DNA of 64,000 bases from Billgrantia pellis (GCF_008297955.1 NZ_VTPY01000001.1:372001-436000); one strand, 5' to 3'; positions 23,408-30,718 are shown, numbered from the stretch's first letter. Made by a program: numbers and translations. Notes: generated by a model from the letters alone, not told the origin.

Positions 23408-23594
23408 CGGCGATACCGTCGACTGGATTTGCTGGCGCGCCTATGGACGGATCTCGCCCGGGCTAGTCGAGCGGGTGCTCGATGCCAATTGCGGCCTAGC
23501 GGACGAAGGCCTCATGCTGCCGGCGGGCCTCCTGATCTCCCTGCCAGATGATCCGCAACCGGCCATTAGCAGGAGGGTTCGGCTGTGGGGATAA
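23382..23594 (+). CDS. X: Tail protein X, LysM-like (P2 gpX family)
   Basis: From the ATG at 23382, inside the 3' end of U, this encodes 70 residues (MARKYRTRDGDTVDWICWRAYG ... LPAGLLISLPD), which is the short LysM-like gpX fold needed for tail completion; P2 gpX has 67. Longer in-frame readings that start at 23259 lie within U and are not plausible. It overlaps the D start by ten bases. Confidence 0.9.
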   Translation: MARKYRTRDGDTVDWICWRAYGRISPGLVERVLDANCGLADEGLMLPAGLLISLPDDPQPAISRRVRLWG

Positions 23595-24610
23595 CCATTG
23601 CGCCGACCTTCCGGCTTACGGCTAACCAGGACGACATCACGGCCGCGATCCGCGAGCGGTTCGTCTCCTTGCGTATCGTCGACCGGGCCGGGCAGGATAG
23701 CGACGAACTTTCTTTGGTGCTGGCCGACCATGACCCCACAGCGCCGATCGCGTTGCCGGCGGCTGGCGCCGAGCTGGAATGCTGGCTGGGGTATGACGAT
23801 GCCGCCGAGAGCCTCGGAACCTATGTCGTCGATAGCGTCGAGCTCACTTGGCCGCCCAACCAGGTGCGCATCGTGGCCAAGGCCGCGCCACTGGCCAAGA
23901 GCGAATCAGGACAAGGCAGCAACCGCCTGATGCTCCAGACCAAGAAGACCCGCAGCTGGAATGCCGGCACGCTGCTCGGCGACATGACGCGCACCATCGC
24001 CCAGGAACATAGCCTCGAGGCTGTGGTTCAGCAGGCCATGGCCAGCATCGCACTGCCGCATGTCGACCAGATCAACGAATCAGACATGAACCTGCTGACG
24101 CGCCTGGCGCAGCAGTATGACGGGATCGCCAAGCCGGCCGCCGGACGTCTTGTGCTTGCGCGCCGCGGCGCGTCGAGGGCGGCATCGCCTGACGAGCCCC
24201 AACTACCTACCGTCCCGATCACCCCAGACATGGTTTCGACCGGCCGCATGCAACTCGCGAAGCGCCGCGCCGCCGGCAGCGTCACCGCGCAGTGGCGGGA
24301 CACGGAAGAGGGCGAAACGGTGGACGTGACGGTGGGGCAGGACGAACCGATCAACCGGCTGGGCACGGTATTCCCTGACGCCGAGAGCGCCATGGCGGCC
24401 GCTCAGGCCGAATGGCGCCGCAGCCAGCGTGGAGAGCAGCGCCTCGACATCTCACTCCCCGGCGACCCGCGCTTGATGGCAGAGGGCCGCCTCAAGCTCC
24501 AGGGCTTCCGGGAAGGGGCCGACGGTGAATGGCTGATCACCCAGGTGGAGCACCGCCTCGACGCCGACGGTTACTCCTGCCGGGTGCAGGCGGAGCTGCC
24601 CGGCTCCTGA
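23585..24610 (+). CDS. D: Late control / baseplate hub protein, P2 gpD family
   Basis: This 341-residue protein starts at a GTG overlapping X. It contains the gpD layout: an N-terminal split beta-barrel (PTFRLTANQDDITAAIRERFVSLRIVDRAGQDSDELSLVLAD), a central part with KTRSWNAGTLLGDMTRTIAQEHSLEAVV and HVDQINESDMNLLTRLAQQYDGIAKP, and a C-terminal domain ending in EHRLDADGYSCRVQAEL. gpD forms the trimeric hub above the spike and resembles the gp27-like hub of type VI secretion. It is the last recognisable P2 late gene. Confidence 0.93.
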   Translation: MGITIAPTFRLTANQDDITAAIRERFVSLRIVDRAGQDSDELSLVLADHDPTAPIALPAAGAELECWLGYDDAAESLGTYVVDSVELTWPPNQVRIVAKAAPLAKSESGQGSNRLMLQTKKTRSWNAGTLLGDMTRTIAQEHSLEAVVQQAMASIALPHVDQINESDMNLLTRLAQQYDGIAKPAAGRLVLARRGASRAASPDEPQLPTVPITPDMVSTGRMQLAKRRAAGSVTAQWRDTEEGETVDVTVGQDEPINRLGTVFPDAESAMAAAQAEWRRSQRGEQRLDISLPGDPRLMAEGRLKLQGFREGADGEWLITQVEHRLDADGYSCRVQAELPGS

Positions 24611-24694
24611 CGTTGTAGGAAATTCGCCATCCATCTGTGAGACTTTGTCGTAATACGTTGCGCTCAGTAGCGATCACGTTACCGAGTGAATATG

Positions 24695-24712
24695 CTTAGG
24701 TTGCAACCTAAG
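24695..24712. promoter_or_regulatory. Perfect 18-bp palindrome upstream of cargo genes
   Basis: CTTAGGTTGCAACCTAAG is completely symmetric and lies 25 bases upstream of the zinc-ribbon gene start, in the only sizeable non-coding gap between late genes and cargo. It looks like an operator for a dimeric regulator rather than a terminator because no T-run follows. Confidence 0.5.
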
Positions 24713-24737
24713 AAAACGCAGGCAAGGAGCAGGGATT

Positions 24738-25073
24738 ATGGCGCTAGTAGCATGCCCCGAGTGCAACCATCAGGTAAGTGACTCGGCTTTCAAATGCAGT
24801 CAGTGCGGTCATCGGCTGCGCAAAGCGAAACGTGGCCTGTTCGGCACGCTTTTCAAGTGGAGCTTCATTTTATTCAACGTGCTTATGGCCGTCTGGCTGT
24901 TCTCCTCGTTCGGCATAATGGGCGAGGCAATGCAGTCCTCACAGAACGAGTATGAGCAAGCGGGCGCAGCGATTGGTAGTGCCCTGGGTATGGGCATGAT
25001 CGTGACAACTTGGGCGCTCGGCGACATCATCCTCGGCCTGCTGGTGCTGTTCACGCGGCCGAAGGAGGCCTGA
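24738..25073 (+). CDS. Zinc-ribbon membrane protein of the prophage cargo block
   Basis: This 111-residue protein begins with a classic zinc ribbon (CPEC at residues 6-9 and CSQC at 20-23), followed by a basic hinge RLRKAKRG and two transmembrane segments (about 35-58 and 80-104, the latter rich in Gly). A purine-rich AAGGAGCAGGG lies upstream. Function is unknown. A metal-binding cytosolic head on a small membrane anchor at the prophage end, with its own operator-like palindrome, would suit lysogeny expression or an exclusion role, but that is speculation. Confidence 0.7.
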   Translation: MALVACPECNHQVSDSAFKCSQCGHRLRKAKRGLFGTLFKWSFILFNVLMAVWLFSSFGIMGEAMQSSQNEYEQAGAAIGSALGMGMIVTTWALGDIILGLLVLFTRPKEA

Positions 25074-25075
25074 CC

Positions 25076-25408
25076 ATGTTTCGAGCTCTGATGGTCTTGG
25101 CATTGCTGGCGCTGCCGTTCGCTGCCAGTGCCCAGGAGATGCCCCGATACGATGTCGAGGCACACTGCGAAGAGATCGCCAGCTTCGGGGGCGAATTCAG
25201 CAACATGACCTACAACGGCTGCATTCAGATGGAGCAGTCAGCCTACGACGGGCTGAAAGGTCAATGGGCAAGTCTGCCTGGCAACATCCAGCGGCACTGC
25301 GATGAAATCGCGTCGTTTGCCAGCCCAGGCAGCTACAGCACCCTGCAGGGCTGCGTGCAGATGGAAGTATCGGCGGGGCAGAACCGAGGGCAATTCAGCT
25401 TCGATTGA
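25076..25408 (+). CDS. Secreted protein with two Cys-containing repeats
   Basis: From the ATG at 25076 (ribosome site AAGGAGG inside the upstream gene) this encodes 110 residues with a signal peptide (MFRALMVLALLALPFAASA, cleavage before QEM). The mature part holds two repeats: HCEEIASFGGEFSNMTYNGC-IQME and HCDEIASFASPGSYSTLQGC-VQME, each with His-Cys and a second Cys that could form one disulfide. Coupled to the zinc-ribbon membrane gene, it would be a periplasmic partner. I do not recognise a named family. Confidence 0.7.
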   Translation: MFRALMVLALLALPFAASAQEMPRYDVEAHCEEIASFGGEFSNMTYNGCIQMEQSAYDGLKGQWASLPGNIQRHCDEIASFASPGSYSTLQGCVQMEVSAGQNRGQFSFD

Positions 25409-25562
25409 AGTCTGCCGGCAGGTCTCGATCGGGCGCCTCGGTGGCGCCCTTTTCATTGGCGAGCAGCTCTTCAAGGCGGCGGGCGGCCTCACGGCATAGG
25501 CTGCTGTAGGGCTTGGCCTTCAGCTTCGCGAGTAGCTCAGTGTCGGTCATTTTCTGTCGCAT
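25395..25562 (-). CDS. Small charged helical protein
   Basis: This minus-strand ORF encodes 55 residues starting MRQKMTDTELLAKLKAKPYS and ending ADFNRS. The start is preceded by AAGGAGCCAGC, a good ribosome site. The protein is highly charged and helical (REAARRLEELLANEK). It overlaps the 3' end of the convergent secreted-protein gene by 14 bases. Codon use and the ribosome site support a real small gene. Function is unknown. Confidence 0.6.
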   Translation of the reverse strand: MRQKMTDTELLAKLKAKPYSSLCREAARRLEELLANEKGATEAPDRDLPADFNRS

Positions 25563-25786
25563 GCTGGCTCCTTAGGCGCCAAGCCGATATGGGCTCAAGC
25601 TTACAAGACTTTGCGAGATGGCGCATGGGGCCGGATCGGAGGTTGCGTCAAGATATGGAGGTGTCGCCTGGATGCGCAGTCAGCGAAGCTGCCAGGGACG
25701 AATGCAGGCGGCACTGGTGCAGACCACCCCTCGCCAGGGAAGGCGAATGGGGCTCGCTCCCCTCAAGTCTCAGCTACACTTCCACC

Positions 25787-26443
25787 ATGTGTGGACGATA
25801 CGCGATCTACAGCAACCCTCCCGCGCTTTCGAAAGCTCTGCGCCTCTCGCTAGAGCTGCACGACCGCATGCCTCGCTATAATGTCGCCCCCGGCACATGG
25901 ATCACTGGGATACGCCAGACAGTTCCCGATCATCCGCCCGAGCAGCTCGAACTCTGGTGGGGGTATAGGCCGAAGTGGGCGAAGGGCAAGGCGGCGCAGC
26001 CAATCAACGCCCGCGTCGAGACCGTGGCCACGTCCGGCTACTTCAAGAACGCTTTCTCCCGTCACCGATGCCTGATACCCGCCGATGGCTGGTTCGAATG
26101 GATCTCTACCGAGACCGGTAAACAGCCTCACTTCCTGACACGCACCGACCGCGAGCCCTTCGCTTTCGCAGGCATCTATGCCGAGCGGGAGGACGGCAGT
26201 TTGGGCTGCGCGATTCTCACTGAACCGGCCCGGGGAGCTGCGGCAGAAGTTCACGATCGGATGCCTTTGATTCTTGATACGGCAAGCGTCGAGCCGTGGC
26301 TAGATCCTGATCTGACCGACAGAGAGACGATCCGCAACGTTGTGCGTCACATCAATGCTGACCTGATCGAACACTGGCCTGTCAGTCGTTCAGTCAATAA
26401 GCCCGCAGAGGGCCAAGGCTCCGAGCTCGTCAACCCCGCCTAG
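25787..26443 (+). CDS. SRAP (HMCES/YedK) family DNA-protein crosslink protein
   Basis: The true start is the ATG at 25787 because the family needs Cys2 exposed after Met removal (MCGRYAIYS); the longer reading from 25589 is not supported. The 218-residue protein has the catalytic Cys2, PRYNVAPGT, the RVETVA segment, ADGWFEW and VHDRMPLIL with the conserved His. SRAP proteins form a thiazolidine crosslink with abasic sites in single-stranded DNA. Phage copies may protect replicating DNA. The stop overlaps the stop of the convergent small gene. A decayed second copy lies at 27381-27581. Confidence 0.92.
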   Translation: MCGRYAIYSNPPALSKALRLSLELHDRMPRYNVAPGTWITGIRQTVPDHPPEQLELWWGYRPKWAKGKAAQPINARVETVATSGYFKNAFSRHRCLIPADGWFEWISTETGKQPHFLTRTDREPFAFAGIYAEREDGSLGCAILTEPARGAAAEVHDRMPLILDTASVEPWLDPDLTDRETIRNVVRHINADLIEHWPVSRSVNKPAEGQGSELVNPA

Positions 26444-26618
26444 CGTGCTTTCACCGTCAGCAACTCATCCCATCGGGTCGTATACCGCGGCGTCCGTCGC
26501 TCGCAGCGCAGCGTCCAGGCATTGCCTTCTCGCGGCACACCCAGGCGCACGGTATCTCGCCCCATCTCTCCAGGGGGCTGATGCGGAAGGGGAAACGGCG
26601 TTGGTGCAGCTCTACCAT
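26440..26618 (-). pseudogene. Small gene broken by a one-base loss in a C-run
   Basis: On the minus strand ATG GTA GAG (26618) opens MVELHQRRFPFRIS, and a second frame carries MGRDTVRLGVPREGNAWTLR ... RYTTRWDELLTVKAR to the stop at 26440. The frames would join exactly (59 residues) if the CCCCC run near 26573-26577 had one more C. Both halves resemble pieces of a second copy at 28262-28805, which supports a once intact gene. The 41-residue downstream part could still start at the ATG at 26565 behind GGAG. Function is unknown; its convergent partner is the SRAP gene. Confidence 0.5.
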
Positions 26619-26620
26619 TG
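26577..26620. repeat. 44-bp repeat, copy A
   Basis: This segment matches 28762-28805 at most positions, including GCTCTACCATTG at its right end. On the minus strand it encodes the first residues of the broken small gene, and several differences between copies are third-codon changes. Confidence 0.7.
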
Positions 26621-26632
26621 AGTAGAGCTTTT

Positions 26633-27061
26633 TCATCTCACCTCAACCTTGGAGCGGAGGTTTTTTGCCGCGGCTATGAAGTTCTGAAGGTCCTCTGGAC
26701 TATGCTGGCGCACTGCCCATTCATCATGCTTCATCATAGGCTCGAGAGCGCTGCGATAGTGGTCTACTGCAGGGGTTATCCGCCTTCTGTCACGATTTGC
26801 CAGGTTCGCCAGCATTTTGGTGAGCTCTGGATCCCTTGGGCACTTGTGAAGGCCTAAGTCCGTTGGGGCAGCGAGAAACGCCTCGAGGCCTTCACGTACT
26901 GCCTGAGTGGCAACGTTGTATTCCTGCCTTTTTGAGTTGGCCAGGGCTCCTTTCCAGCCTATCCCCCCGCCTATTATCCCACCCACTACAGCTGTGAGGA
27001 GAGGCCAAGCCATATCCATCGCCGACATGAGGAAAGGATCTGTGGCGCCAGTGGGTTCCAT
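26633..27061 (-). CDS. Small membrane-anchored protein next to the attachment site
   Basis: The 142-residue protein has one N-terminal transmembrane segment (about residues 14-36, with a Gly-rich VVGGIIGGGIGW core) and a charged helical cytosolic part (EYNVATQAVREGLEAFLAAP, then RSALEPMMKHDEWAVRQHSPEDLQNFIAAAKNL). A GAGG ribosome site precedes the ATG. It is more AT-rich than the phage structural genes. It is the last gene before the tRNA fragment, a typical place for lysogeny-expressed cargo, including exclusion and defence genes. I recognise no family. Confidence 0.6.
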   Translation of the reverse strand: MEPTGATDPFLMSAMDMAWPLLTAVVGGIIGGGIGWKGALANSKRQEYNVATQAVREGLEAFLAAPTDLGLHKCPRDPELTKMLANLANRDRRRITPAVDHYRSALEPMMKHDEWAVRQHSPEDLQNFIAAAKNLRSKVEVR

Positions 27062-27208
27062 GTTGTGCCTCGCCTGATTAGATTGCGTTCATACTGCCGT
27101 AAAACCCAGCCGGAACGCCAGCAACCACGCGGAGCGTATATGCTGTATATGCCTCCAGTTTGATAGGTGGTTTCCCCTTGGATGGCAATGCCTTAGGAGA
27201 ACGGCTAT

Positions 27209-27259
27209 GCAACACTGGCAGTGTTGAGGTCAGCGGTTCGATCCCGCTAGGCTCCACCA
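27209..27259 (+). other. 3' fragment of tRNA-Ala(GGC), probable attR core
   Basis: The anticodon stem-loop CAACA-CTGGCAG-TGTTG (anticodon GGC), variable loop, T-arm (AGCGG-TTCGATC-CCGCT) and acceptor strand ending ACCA are intact, but the D-arm and 5' acceptor strand expected upstream are missing. Prophages that integrate in tRNA genes leave exactly such a 3' duplicate at one end; the complete tRNA should lie at the other end, left of this window. The segment is followed by a tRNA-type terminator, so the flank to the right is host DNA. Confidence 0.75.
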
Positions 27260-27278
27260 ACACGTTTTGAAGAATCAG

Positions 27279-27309
27279 CCGCTTGGCGCATCGCGCCAGG
27301 CGGGTTTTT
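27279..27309 (+). terminator. Terminator downstream of the tRNA-Ala fragment
   Basis: CCGCTTGGCGC pairs with GCGCCAGGCGG through an ATC loop (one G-T pair) and is followed by GTTTTTC. It is the original terminator of the tRNA gene. Confidence 0.8.
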
Positions 27310-27380
27310 CGTTGTGTCGTAAAAAAGTCGCAAAATTCCTCCGCTTTCAGGCACTGCCCAGCAGCGCTTCCCTTACTCCT

Positions 27381-27581
27381 GGATGGCCGCCCGAGCTGCG
27401 CCATCACCACCGACCCCGCCCGCGGCGGCGCCCAAGCCATCCGCGCCCCTTGACGGACCGCGAGACCATCCTGACTGTGGTTCGTCATCTCGACGCTGGG
27501 CTGATTACGCATTGGCCGGTGAGTCCACGAGTCAACCAGCCCGCTGGCGCCGGTGAAGCCTGGTTGCACAATCCCGCATAA
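27381..27581 (+). pseudogene. Decayed SRAP gene remnant
   Basis: Two pieces of a second SRAP protein are readable in different frames: DGRPSCAITTDPARGGAQAIRA (27381 onward) aligns with DGSLGCAILTEPARGAA of the intact gene, and LTDRETILTVVRHLDAGLITHWPVS ... HNPA (to 27581) aligns with its C-terminus. About 28 codons and the reading frame are lost between them, and the N-terminal two thirds are absent. The sequence has diverged enough to be an older copy rather than a fresh duplication. Confidence 0.8.
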
Positions 27582-27684
27582 ACAGCCATTTAAATCGTTA
27601 GTTAGCTGATGTATGTTTAATAACGAGTCGCCTAACCATGCGTTCCTTTGCTGTGTTCGCCTTAAGTACGCGTCTCATCGCACC

Positions 27685-27714
27685 GCCCGGCCAGCAATGG
27701 CCGGGCTTTTTATT
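27685..27714 (+). terminator. Strong rho-independent terminator
   Basis: GCCCGGCCA and TGGCCGGGC form a perfect nine-base stem with a GCAA loop, followed by TTTTTATTT. No convincing gene is seen between the SRAP remnant and this hairpin, so it may end an unrecognised short RNA or read-through from the left. Confidence 0.75.
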
Positions 27715-27798
27715 TCGACACGCTCTAGCAGTAGCCAATATCTTACGTTACGAGTGGTCAATCTCTTACACAGCACGTAACACAGGTTATGTCGGTGG

Positions 27799-27958
27799 GC
27801 AACGGGAAGTGACATTGTAGGTCTAGAGCAAAGGAAAGCTCTTGAGGAAAACGAGCAGGACGCTCGAGGAACCAGGGATGCGCCGACAGGATGTCAGTGG
27901 AATGGCTAGCAAGGAAGCGCTGTTCGAAGGCCCGGCTGTATGCCGGGCCTTCTTTTAT
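27799..27958 (+). ncRNA. Candidate CsrA/RsmA-sequestering sRNA (CsrB/RsmY/RsmZ type)
   Basis: Between 27825 and 27958 the plus strand carries eight GGA motifs (27833, 27846, 27858, 27868, 27876, 27889, 27899 and 27913), and a ninth lies at 27814. Several sit in hairpin loops: AGAGC-AAAGGAAA-GCTCT, CGAGC-AGGAC-GCTCG and GACA-GGA-TGTC. The RNA ends in a perfect 11-bp GC hairpin (GAAGGCCCGGC/GCCGGGCCTTC) with TTTTAT. This pattern defines RNAs that titrate the translational repressor CsrA/RsmA. No long ORF with a ribosome site covers it. The 5' end is uncertain (about 27795-27825); a CTTACA half-site like that of GacA targets lies at 27765-27770. Confidence 0.75.
27926..27958 (+). terminator. Terminator of the CsrA-titrating sRNA candidate
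   Basis: A perfect 11-bp stem (27926-27936 with 27942-27952), five-base loop TGTAT and TTTTAT tail. Confidence 0.85.
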
Positions 27959-27996
27959 GCAACGGTCTGCTCATCGCGTCGCACGACAAGAACTCG

Positions 27997-28194
27997 TCAT
28001 TTCTTCTTTCGCATGAAAGGAAATACCCGCCCCATGGCATCCGCGAGCACCTGGTCGAGCGGTTTATGGTGCAAGCTGACCGCGGCCCTCGCGGCGGTGT
28101 ATGTCCCCTTGTACTCCTTAGCTATTTCCTCGTCAGTCATAGAATCAGGTAACTGCTCGTTTTTTCGGATCACATCGATGACGGCCTTGTCCAT
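27997..28194 (-). CDS. Small hypothetical protein
   Basis: The ORF encodes 65 residues from the ATG at 28194, which has GGAGGG seven bases upstream; a longer start at 28215 is possible. The protein begins MDKAVIDVIRKNEQLPDSMT and ends in a basic FPFMRKKK. It contains a helical DEEIAKEYKGTYTAARAAVSL segment. It is convergent with the sRNA candidate. I do not recognise a family; good start context and codon pattern support it moderately. Confidence 0.5.
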   Translation of the reverse strand: MDKAVIDVIRKNEQLPDSMTDEEIAKEYKGTYTAARAAVSLHHKPLDQVLADAMGRVFPFMRKKK

Positions 28195-28261
28195 GTCGCC
28201 CTCCATTGTTGCCACTTACTGTCGAGCGTAGTGCAGAACCGCACTGTGGGGGAATCGTCTT

Positions 28262-28805
28262 CCCACGGGTAAGCTGGGTAGCTCATCCCATCGTGTGGGG
28301 TATCGCTGGGTAAGGTTGACGCAGCGCAGCCGCTCGGCCCGCTCTCCCCAGGCTGACGTTCGAGTACAATCTGCTTGTGACGTGCGTACGCCGTAGCGCA
28401 CGGCGATGCCTTGCCATGGTGGGTTGCTCTGTGTCGAGATGCTGATGTATCCAGTGTCGAAACGACAGGTCGCCCGCGCTGTAAGCGATCTCGCACAAAG
28501 CGGAGAGACAACGGCCTACAGTATTCATCTGTTCCGCCTGATCTCAATCATGACATGCTGAGGGCGTGCCATGGAGAGGTATGCCAAGGATCGGTGCACG
28601 AGGGATGCGCAAGAGAGGCTTCGACCAAGCCGTCGGGGCCTCTCTCGCATGAGCTGACATCGGCGAATTACCGCACACCGAGCGCTATGGAGCGCTCAAC
28701 GGCTAGGGCTCCGCTCCGTTAGCCAATCACTCGATTCATCAGGCATGCCGGCTCCTAGTGCGCTGATAGGAAAGGGAAACTGGCGCTGGTGCCGCTCTAC
28801 CATTG
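28262..28805 (-). pseudogene. Decayed, interrupted second copy of the small prophage gene
   Basis: The right end (28762-28805) encodes MVERHQRQFPFPIS on the minus strand, nearly identical to the start of the broken gene at 26440-26618. The left end (about 28262-28345) encodes LRCVNLTQRYPTRWDELPSL, similar to that gene's C-terminus. About 400 bases of unrelated sequence separate them, with no convincing ORF. The order SRAP remnant then this remnant mirrors the intact pair inside the prophage. Otherwise I see no gene in 28200-28960. Confidence 0.5.
28762..28805. repeat. 44-bp repeat, copy B
   Basis: This is the partner of 26577-26620; both end in GCTCTACCATTG. Confidence 0.7.
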
Positions 28806-28962
28806 CGCGTCACTCGCTAAGGGGTGGCGCGGGCGGGCGGTAACTTGTCATCGCCCGGGCACACTTGAAAAGGAGAGATACCTCTGGCTTATTAGCCTAA
28901 CGATGTCGGCGCAACGGTGGCCGGAAGTGATTCGCTGGGCAGCGTTGCTTGACGCATGCTTG

Positions 28963-30645
28963 CTAGCTTTCATACTCATTCCATTCCATTTTCTCGGACC
29001 GACCCGAATCTAAAGATGATACTGAACGAGTAAGAAAAAGCAGTTGTCTATCCTCGCTTACATCTCGTTGAGACGAATGGGGAATTTCTTCTTTATCATC
29101 CGTGCGGAACCTGGCAACTAGTTCAGTAAGTTGTTTTGCCTGAATCTCGAGAGAAGCAGCGGCAGCGCTGGTCTGCTCGACTAGGGAGGCATTCTGCTGG
29201 GTTATGGAATCCATGGCAGTGATAGCGGTATTGATTTGATCAATGCCACTGTTTTGCTCGCGAGTTGCGATAGCGATTTCCTTCATCAAGTTCGAAACCT
29301 GGCGAATCGACTCGACCGTCTGGGTAATGGTTTTTCCGCTGCGCGTAGCTTGCTCGGATCCATTGGCAATTTGGACAGTCGTCGATTCTACTACAGCGCG
29401 GATCTCTTTTGCAGAAGCCGCACTTCGGCTAGCCAAGGAGCGAACCTCATTGGCAACGACTGCAAATCCTCGACCCTGTTCGCCAGCTCGGGCTGCTTCA
29501 ACGGAAGCGTTCAGAGCAAGGATATTAGTTTGAAAGGAAATGGCGTCGATGACCTCAACAAACTCATTGATCTTGCTTGAGCTTACTGCTATATCCCGCA
29601 TAAGTTCAATGGTGCGCAGGACATCTTGACTACCGGCTTCTGCTGTATCGGCGGCATTGGAAGAAAGCCGATCCGCTTCGCTCGCAGTATCCGTATTTTG
29701 ACGGACGGTAGAAGCCAATTGCTCCATGCTGGAAGCGGTTTCCTGCAAAGAGGAGGCCTGTTCCTCGGTACGCGAAGAAAGGTCTTGGCTACCGACCGCG
29801 ATTTCATTCGATCCAATATAAACGTTCTTACTACTGCTACGCAGAGAGCTAACTAAGTCGCTAAGGTTATTTTGCATAATGTTCAGGGTCGACAAAAGCA
29901 AGGATATCTCATCCGATCCTTTTATAACGACCTTCGATGTCAAATCGCCATCGGCGACTCGCTGAGCTACTCCTACTGCGCGTTGCAGGGGGTTCACGAT
30001 GCTGCGGGTAATAGCATAAGCCAAGAAAACAGCCAGCAAGAGAGAAATTGCAGAAAAGGTCACTAATGACTTGCTCGCAAACTGATATTGATTGCTGATG
30101 TCCTGATTGGCTGCTTCCACCCTGGATAACACGGCTTGTTCTATCTGTTCAGCCATCTCTTCCAGGTGGTAAATTTCCTGTTTGTATTCGCTGAAAGCAT
30201 TATTCGCGCTTGTCGTGTCGCTAAGTCTGCCGATTTGTATATTGTCATAGACACTGTTGAATCCGTCGGCATAGCTGTTTAAGGCGTTGCCAGCTTCAGT
30301 GTAAAGCGCACGTATGTTTTCCGACTCCGTCAAAGAGGAGCCGTTTAGTAAAACTTCCCCAAGTCTACCGTGTGTGGAATGCCATTTGTCGTAATAAGCT
30401 TCTCGCTTTTCTTGGTCGCTGATGTTTATAAAAGCGTCTTTTTCATAGCGGCGGAGTTGTAAGGAAAGTTTTTGCACTAGCGCAGAGTTTGAGGCAAGTG
30501 CCACATCTCTTTCCAAAGTGTTAGTTGTCGTTGTGTTGATGGATTTAAGCCCAAGCATTCCTGCGCCGAAGATGCTTAAAAGTAGCAGAGACACGCTGCC
30601 GAAGGCGATGGCGAGCCTAGTACCAATTTTGACGCGTGAGAGCAT
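28963..30645 (-). CDS. Methyl-accepting chemotaxis protein
   Basis: The 560-residue receptor has a transmembrane segment at about 12-33, a periplasmic four-helix ligand domain (about 34-190), a second transmembrane segment (about 193-215), a HAMP domain ([22 protein letters not shown]) and the cytoplasmic signalling rod with the invariant hairpin tip ([35 protein letters not shown], about residues 365-400). It controls CheA kinase in the polar chemoreceptor array. No CheR-binding pentapeptide is seen at the C-terminus. The gene is much more AT-rich than the flanking host genes, suggesting recent acquisition, yet it has a sigma-28-type promoter. Confidence 0.93.
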   Translation of the reverse strand: MLSRVKIGTRLAIAFGSVSLLLLSIFGAGMLGLKSINTTTTNTLERDVALASNSALVQKLSLQLRRYEKDAFINISDQEKREAYYDKWHSTHGRLGEVLLNGSSLTESENIRALYTEAGNALNSYADGFNSVYDNIQIGRLSDTTSANNAFSEYKQEIYHLEEMAEQIEQAVLSRVEAANQDISNQYQFASKSLVTFSAISLLLAVFLAYAITRSIVNPLQRAVGVAQRVADGDLTSKVVIKGSDEISLLLSTLNIMQNNLSDLVSSLRSSSKNVYIGSNEIAVGSQDLSSRTEEQASSLQETASSMEQLASTVRQNTDTASEADRLSSNAADTAEAGSQDVLRTIELMRDIAVSSSKINEFVEVIDAISFQTNILALNASVEAARAGEQGRGFAVVANEVRSLASRSAASAKEIRAVVESTTVQIANGSEQATRSGKTITQTVESIRQVSNLMKEIAIATREQNSGIDQINTAITAMDSITQQNASLVEQTSAAAASLEIQAKQLTELVARFRTDDKEEIPHSSQRDVSEDRQLLFLTRSVSSLDSGRSEKMEWNEYES

Positions 30646-30678
30646 GTTCCAGTACCGCTGAAAGGGATTGAGATCCCT

Positions 30679-30705
30679 TTATCGGCCTTGGTATCTAGAA
30701 CTTAA
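30679..30705 (-). promoter_or_regulatory. Sigma-28 (FliA) promoter of the chemoreceptor gene
   Basis: On the minus strand TTAAGTTC, an 11-base spacer and GCCGATAA closely match the flagellar sigma consensus (TAAAGTTT-N11-GCCGATAA). It lies 34 bases upstream of the start codon. Confidence 0.75.
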
Positions 30706-30718
30706 GTCTACATAAGGC

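Noticed and set aside
25589..25786. N-terminal extension of the SRAP gene
   Set aside because: The family requires Cys at position 2; the internal ATG at 25787 gives MCGRY.
27078..27569. 163-residue minus-strand ORF containing SGIEPLTSTLPVL
   Set aside because: That peptide is the well-known antisense translation of tRNA-Ala; the ORF only mirrors the tRNA fragment and SRAP remnant.
27842..28231. 129-residue plus-strand ORF
   Set aside because: It crosses the sRNA hairpins and terminator and the opposite-strand small gene; no ribosome site.
28170..28547. 125-residue minus-strand ORF and overlapping frames
   Set aside because: Only a short part resembles the small prophage gene; the rest has no conserved content, so I treat the region as decayed.
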